From positions 1 to 7,966 of the forward strand of contig JBJMLK010000175.1 in NCBI GenBank assembly GCA_045805345.1: DNA of 7,966 nucleotides, read 5' to 3'. Positions 4,527-7,966 of this stretch are shown one piece after another. The notes below the pieces were generated by a model. It worked only from the letters and a program-made list of their open reading frames with translations. It was not told the DNA's origin and did no database searches. How positions within the stretch are numbered: the stretch's first letter is position 1; each line of letters begins with the position of its first letter. Both the position numbers and the translations under genes were made by a program. This DNA comes from AC-37 sp045805345 (GTDB lineage Bacteria > Actinomycetota > Thermoleophilia > Solirubrobacterales > Thermoleophilaceae).

Positions 4527-6203
4527 GTGAGGCGCTTCGCCCCAGTCGCCGTCGCAGCCGCCCTGCTCGCGCTCCCCGCCGGCGCGCACGCCGCGATCTC
4601 GATCACCGACGCGAAGATCCAGCCGTCCACCACGGCCGCGGGCGCGCACCCGAACGTGACGGTCGACCTCTCCTTCGACCTGACACCGACGAGCGACGAC
4701 CTGCGCGACCTCGAGGTCACGCTGCCGCCGGGGCTGGTCGGCAACCCCAAGGCCGCCGACCGCTGCTCGGAGGCGAACTTCCAGGCCGACACCTGCCCCG
4801 CCTCGACCAAGGTCGGCACCACCACCGTCACGGCGGTCCCGACAATCGTGGTCGACCTCCCGCCGCAGGACTCGCCGGGCGACGTCTACAACCTCGTGCC
4901 GCAGGGCGGCGAGCCGGCGCGGCTCGGCGTGATCGTGCGGCCGAGCTTTCCCGGCGCGTCCAAGCTGTTCCTCGAGTCGCCGGCCACGATCGGCCCCGAG
5001 ACGAACTACGGCACCCGGACCAAGTTCACGGCCATCCCGCGCACGTCGGGCTCGGTGCCGATCCGCGTGACCCGCCAGGTGCTGACGCTCAACGGCCAGG
5101 GCGCTCACGGCGCCTTCCTAACGAACCCGACCGGTTGCGGGACCGCCACGATGAACGTCACGGCCACCTCGTACGACGACCCGACGCACCCCGCCAGCGC
5201 CGCGGCGTCGTTCACGCCCACCGCGTGCGACGCGCTCCCCTACTCGCCCGGCTTCTCGGGCTCGATCGGCGGGGCCGGGAACACGGCGAAGGGCGCCTCG
5301 CCCGAGCTGACCACGACGATCGTCAACACCCCGGGCGACGCCAACACCAAGCGTGCGTCGGTGATCCCGCCGTCGAGCGTGGTGCCGGACATCACGCACC
5401 CGACGTGCAGCTCCGACCAGCTGGCGGCCGACACCTGCCCGGCGAACGCGCAGGTCGGCACGGCCACCGCGCAGTCCCCGCTGCTCGACGCGCCGCTCAC
5501 CGGGCCGGTGTGGTTCGTGGCGCCGACGGGCGGCGGCCTGCCGCAGCTGGCCGTCCAGCTCAAGGGAGCGGTCGACGTGACGCTGATCGGCAACGCCGAG
5601 CTGATCGACGGCAAGCTCGCCAACACGTTCGACAACCAGCCGGACGTGCCGCTGGGCAGGTTCGACCTGACGCTGTCGGGCGGCAGCGGCGGCCTGCTCA
5701 AGAACGCCGTCGACCTCTGCGCGCCGGGCGCCGACCTGACCGCAGGCGCGTCGTTTTTGGCGCACTCCGGCAAGACGGCGGACCGCAGCGTGCCGCTCAC
5801 CCTGCGCGGCTGCCCGCCGGAGGCGCCCAGCGCGGCCTTCTCGCTCGTGCCCGGCAAGACCGCTGGACACCGCCAGCTCGTCGGAAGCTTCCGCGCCGGC
5901 GTGCGCGCGCCGCGCCTGGTGGAGGTCCGCGTGGCGCTGCCGCCCAAGCTCTCGCCCGGCAAGCCGAACCCCAAGGACCGGATCACGGCCTACGCCGACG
6001 GCAAGAAGCTCGGCCCGCTGGCGATCCGCGTGCGCAACAGGGGGCGGCAGCTGACCCTGGTGCTCAAGGGCGCGCGCAACGTGGGCTTCAGGTGGCGCGG
6101 CCTCGTGCCGCTCGCCGGCCTGGCCGCGCACCCGCGCTTCACCACGAAGATCACCGACGCGCGGTCGACGGTGACCGTGCTCTCGCCGGCCGCCGCTCGC
6201 TGA
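4527..6203 (+). CDS. Secreted two-unit repeat protein, function unknown
   Basis: The protein has 558 residues from GTG 4527; an ATG at 4518 would add three residues. Residues 1-23 are a Sec signal peptide: RR, a hydrophobic VAVAAALLAL core, and AHA before the cleavage site. Two related units follow. Each has an LPP or IPP motif, a cysteine 14 residues later, then ADTCPA and VGT, at an exact offset of 214 residues (C80/C90 and C294/C304). Each then has a GDVY or GPVW strand, a beta-rich stretch and a closing cysteine (NPTGC, VDLC). A segment ending TPTACDALPYSPGFSG joins the units. The C-terminal part (about 445-558) is a further beta-rich domain. No enzyme motif is visible. It resembles a family of exported proteins that I recall as common in Solirubrobacterales, with no assigned role; cell-surface or extracellular location is likely. 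Longer upstream starts would overlap the DUF2461 gene and are rejected. Confidence 0.82.
   Translation: MRRFAPVAVAAALLALPAGAHAAISITDAKIQPSTTAAGAHPNVTVDLSFDLTPTSDDLRDLEVTLPPGLVGNPKAADRCSEANFQADTCPASTKVGTTTVTAVPTIVVDLPPQDSPGDVYNLVPQGGEPARLGVIVRPSFPGASKLFLESPATIGPETNYGTRTKFTAIPRTSGSVPIRVTRQVLTLNGQGAHGAFLTNPTGCGTATMNVTATSYDDPTHPASAAASFTPTACDALPYSPGFSGSIGGAGNTAKGASPELTTTIVNTPGDANTKRASVIPPSSVVPDITHPTCSSDQLAADTCPANAQVGTATAQSPLLDAPLTGPVWFVAPTGGGLPQLAVQLKGAVDVTLIGNAELIDGKLANTFDNQPDVPLGRFDLTLSGGSGGLLKNAVDLCAPGADLTAGASFLAHSGKTADRSVPLTLRGCPPEAPSAAFSLVPGKTAGHRQLVGSFRAGVRAPRLVEVRVALPPKLSPGKPNPKDRITAYADGKKLGPLAIRVRNRGRQLTLVLKGARNVGFRWRGLVPLAGLAAHPRFTTKITDARSTVTVLSPAAAR
4710..4829 (+). repeat. Internal repeat copy 1 in the secreted protein
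   Basis: This encodes residues 62-101. Landmarks are LPPGLVG, C80, then ADTCPA with C90, and VGT at 96-98. It shares a 15-nt identical stretch (4784-4798) with copy 2. Confidence 0.75.
5352..5471 (+). repeat. Internal repeat copy 2 in the secreted protein
   Basis: This encodes residues 276-315, with every landmark offset by 214 from copy 1: IPP at 280-282, C294, ADTCPA with C304, and VGT at 310-312. The identical 15-nt stretch is at 5426-5440. Confidence 0.75.
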
Positions 6204-6224
6204 GCCGGCGACGGCCGCAGCTCA
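6201..6224. terminator. Hairpin between convergent genes containing both stop codons
   Basis: TGAGC (6201-6205) pairs with GCTCA (6220-6224), and CGGC (6206-6209) with GCCG (6214-6217) around a GACG loop; CA (6218-6219) is bulged. The 9-bp stem holds the TGA of the plus-strand gene and the TGA of the minus-strand gene. There is no T-tract on either side, so it is at best an atypical bidirectional terminator or an end-protecting hairpin. Confidence 0.45.
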
Positions 6225-7966
6225 GGCGGCGGGGCGGACCACCACGCGGTGGTGGCCGGACGGCACCGCGACCGCCAGGCGGCGCCCGTGGCGGGCCACC
6301 GTGGCGCGCCGGCCGTCGACCGTAACGGCCAGGTGCTCGCCGAACGCGCCGATCAGCGTGAGCCGCAGGGCGGAGCCCGTGGTCACGTTCGCCGTCAGCG
6401 GCCGGTCGGCGTCGAGCTGCATCCGCGCCAGGTCGAAGCCCACCGCGGCGGCGCCGCTGAGGGTGGCCTCGAGTGCGTTGCGCCGCTCAGCCAGCACCGT
6501 GTCGCCGAGCCGCCACGCCTGGCCGGTCATCGCGTACGGGCCGGTCTGGTCGGGCGTGGCCGGGCCGCCGGCCTCGGGCACGGTCGTGTGCCCGCGCTCG
6601 GCGATGCCCAGCGAGCGGGCGTCCACGCGCGCCACGCCCTTCACGGGATCGGCCGGCTCGAGCCCATTCATCCAGTACGCCCTGTCGAAGTCGAACGAGA
6701 GCTTGGCGCCGTCGGCCTGCACGCGCTCCACCGCGCGCTCGAACGGCATGCTGCGGATGTAGGTCACGCGCGGCGGATTGGGGTTGCGCACGAACCGGTG
6801 CTCGTAGCGCGCGCCGTCGGTCCACTGGTCGGTGATCGGCGGGCCGTAGTGCTCCTGGGCCGGGAACAGGTACAGGCGGTAGCGGTAGCCCAGCTCGCGC
6901 AGGCGCTCGGCCTGCGCGATCACGCCGCTGACCGGCACCAACTCGTCGGCCACGCCCTGGTAGATCGCCTGCGGGACCCAGCGCAGGTTGCCGAGCAGCG
7001 GCGTCGTGAGCTCGGCGCGCGGGTCGCCGCCGTTGGCCGACGTGTAGCACGGCGTCTCGTCGTCGGCCTCGAGGTTGTCGCAACCGTCGAAGTCGGCGCC
7101 CGTGTACGCGCCCTGCGTAACGGGGCCAGAGGCCGGGAAGCCGGCGGCGAAGCGGTCGGGGTAGAGGATCGACAGGAGGTACGTGGCCCAGCCGCCCATC
7201 GAGTGGCCGGCGATGTACTCGCGGTCGCGGTCGACGGCGAAGGTGCGGTGCACGTCGGCCCACACCTCCCGGAAGTCAACCTGGCCGCGGCCGACGTACC
7301 AGGTGGAGGTGCCGCGTCCGCGCGGCGAGACCACCACGGTGTCGAGGTCCTCGCCCATGTCCTTGAAGATGCGCGGCACGGCCGCCGCCGCGATGTGGGC
7401 GTTCCCGCCGCGGAAGTGGAACCACCACTGCACCGGCCAGCCGCGGTCGGGGCGGTAGGCGGTCGGCAGGTAGACGCCGTAGTGCTGCAGCACGCCCTCC
7501 TCGCTCTCCTCCTTGGAGATCGTCTCGGACGAGGTGAAGATGCGGTCGTGGTAGCCCGGGCCGGGGCGGTAGGACTCGTTCGCGCCGCCCCGAAGCGCCG
7601 CCAGGCGCACGCCGTGGAAGAACGGGTCGATCGTGCCGTCGTGCAGCGAGAACGCCTGGCGCTTGTCCCACCAGTCGCGCGCGGGCTCACTCGCGCGGAA
7701 CGCGACGTTGGCGAGGTTCGCGCCCAGGCCCATGTCCTTCAGGAGCGGCTTGCCGCCCGGATCGGCCACCCCGGTGGCGGCCGCGACGGAGAACGCCGGG
7801 GGCAGCGGGCCGGTGGCCGAGCGCGGCACGGATGCCTCGAGCGCGTTCTCGTACCCCGCCGGGCGCGACGCCACGCTGCCGCGCGGAAGCGCCGTCACGC
7901 GGCCGGTGGTGAGGTCGGCCACCCAGCCGCGCGAGCCGGTGAAGAGCAGTGCCCGCTCGGCGCGGG
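6222..7966 (-). CDS. Large alpha/beta hydrolase (prolyl oligopeptidase/esterase-like), N-terminus beyond window
   Basis: The frame is open from the TGA at 6224-6222 to the right edge (first full codon 7964-7962), so the true start is upstream of the window; the GTG at 7922 lies inside continuous coding sequence (GSRGW just before it). The catalytic domain is an alpha/beta hydrolase. The nucleophile elbow is GHSMGG (Ser codon 7202-7200), the acid is probably the Asp in GVADELVP (codon 6947-6945), and the His is in PAQEHYGPP (codon 6851-6849). A WWFHFRGG strand may form the oxyanion hole. Between Ser and Asp lies an insert with two cysteines (FDGCDNLEADDETPCYTS) that could form a disulfide in an exported enzyme. 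After the His there is a long C-terminal region ending in a beta-rich segment (about 6225-6400). The family suggests a peptidase or carboxylester hydrolase; the substrate cannot be told. Export is inferred, since any signal peptide is outside the window. Confidence 0.88.
   Translation of the reverse strand, partial: RAERALLFTGSRGWVADLTTGRVTALPRGSVASRPAGYENALEASVPRSATGPLPPAFSVAAATGVADPGGKPLLKDMGLGANLANVAFRASEPARDWWDKRQAFSLHDGTIDPFFHGVRLAALRGGANESYRPGPGYHDRIFTSSETISKEESEEGVLQHYGVYLPTAYRPDRGWPVQWWFHFRGGNAHIAAAAVPRIFKDMGEDLDTVVVSPRGRGTSTWYVGRGQVDFREVWADVHRTFAVDRDREYIAGHSMGGWATYLLSILYPDRFAAGFPASGPVTQGAYTGADFDGCDNLEADDETPCYTSANGGDPRAELTTPLLGNLRWVPQAIYQGVADELVPVSGVIAQAERLRELGYRYRLYLFPAQEHYGPPITDQWTDGARYEHRFVRNPNPPRVTYIRSMPFERAVERVQADGAKLSFDFDRAYWMNGLEPADPVKGVARVDARSLGIAERGHTTVPEAGGPATPDQTGPYAMTGQAWRLGDTVLAERRNALEATLSGAAAVGFDLARMQLDADRPLTANVTTGSALRLTLIGAFGEHLAVTVDGRRATVARHGRRLAVAVPSGHHRVVVRPAA

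Noticed and set aside
4475..4831. N-terminal extension of the DUF2461 frame to 4831
   Set aside because: Family homology begins just after the GTG at 4474; the extension is antisense to the secreted protein and has no recognisable sequence.
2808..5108. Very long minus-strand open frame (766 codons) across the PAS, MBL, DUF2461 and secreted genes
   Set aside because: It is antisense or out of frame to four well-supported genes; its translation is rich in Arg, Ala and Gly with no domain. Long stop-free shadow frames are expected at this GC content.
5118..6131. Minus-strand open frames opposite the secreted repeat protein
   Set aside because: Arg/Ala/Gly-rich shadow with no motif, opposite a gene with clear signal peptide and repeats.
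7920..7922. GTG at 7922 as the start of the hydrolase
   Set aside because: The frame continues upstream to the window edge with plausible protein sequence, and no signal peptide, ribosome binding site or -10 hexamer precedes the GTG.

Overview
The window is very GC-rich, densely coding DNA with mostly GTG starts, almost no intergenic space and Sec-type signal peptides. Gene content points to a high-GC actinobacterium, most likely of the Thermoleophilia/Solirubrobacterales: a secreted S55-like protein, a secreted LPP...CPA...VG repeat protein of a type I associate with that group, and a zf-UBP gene next to a thioredoxin-reductase-like flavoprotein. The lineage is an inference from family memory, not a search result.

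Layout. (1) 1-761, minus strand: a two-gene unit of a 91-aa UBP-type zinc finger protein followed, with a GTGA stop/start overlap, by a flavoprotein that fuses a cysteine-free glutaredoxin-like domain to a thioredoxin-reductase-like FAD domain and runs off the left edge. (2) 762-814: short divergent promoter region. (3) 815-3818, plus strand: a secreted SpoIVB/S55-type protein, then a stand-alone PAS protein and an MBL-fold hydrolase that look like one operon. (4) 3815-4474, minus: a DUF2461 protein, tail-to-tail with the MBL gene through a shared CTAG. (5) 4475-4526: second short divergent promoter region, holding a perfect 12-bp palindrome. (6) about 4527-6203, plus: a secreted protein built of two related units of about 200 residues. 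(7) 6222-7966, minus: a large alpha/beta hydrolase (GHSMGG nucleophile) with an extra C-terminal domain, running off the right edge. It converges on gene 6, and the stop codons of both lie in one hairpin. No stretch of 300 bases lacks a gene. I see no tRNA, rRNA, CRISPR, insertion sequence or phage signal.

How it fits together. Three proteins are or probably are exported (S55-like, repeat protein, hydrolase). The others look cytoplasmic: redox (flavoprotein plus zinc finger), sensing plus hydrolysis (PAS plus MBL) and DUF2461. I see no single pathway joining them. The most coherent non-coding signal is promoter architecture. Three genes have a TAnnnT hexamer exactly 6 nt before a GTG start, and a fourth has a near match at 7 nt. 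This places the predicted transcription start on the start codon and implies leaderless mRNAs. The best candidates for less-described biology are the zinc finger/redox-dead flavoprotein pair and the reversed motif order in the S55-like protein.
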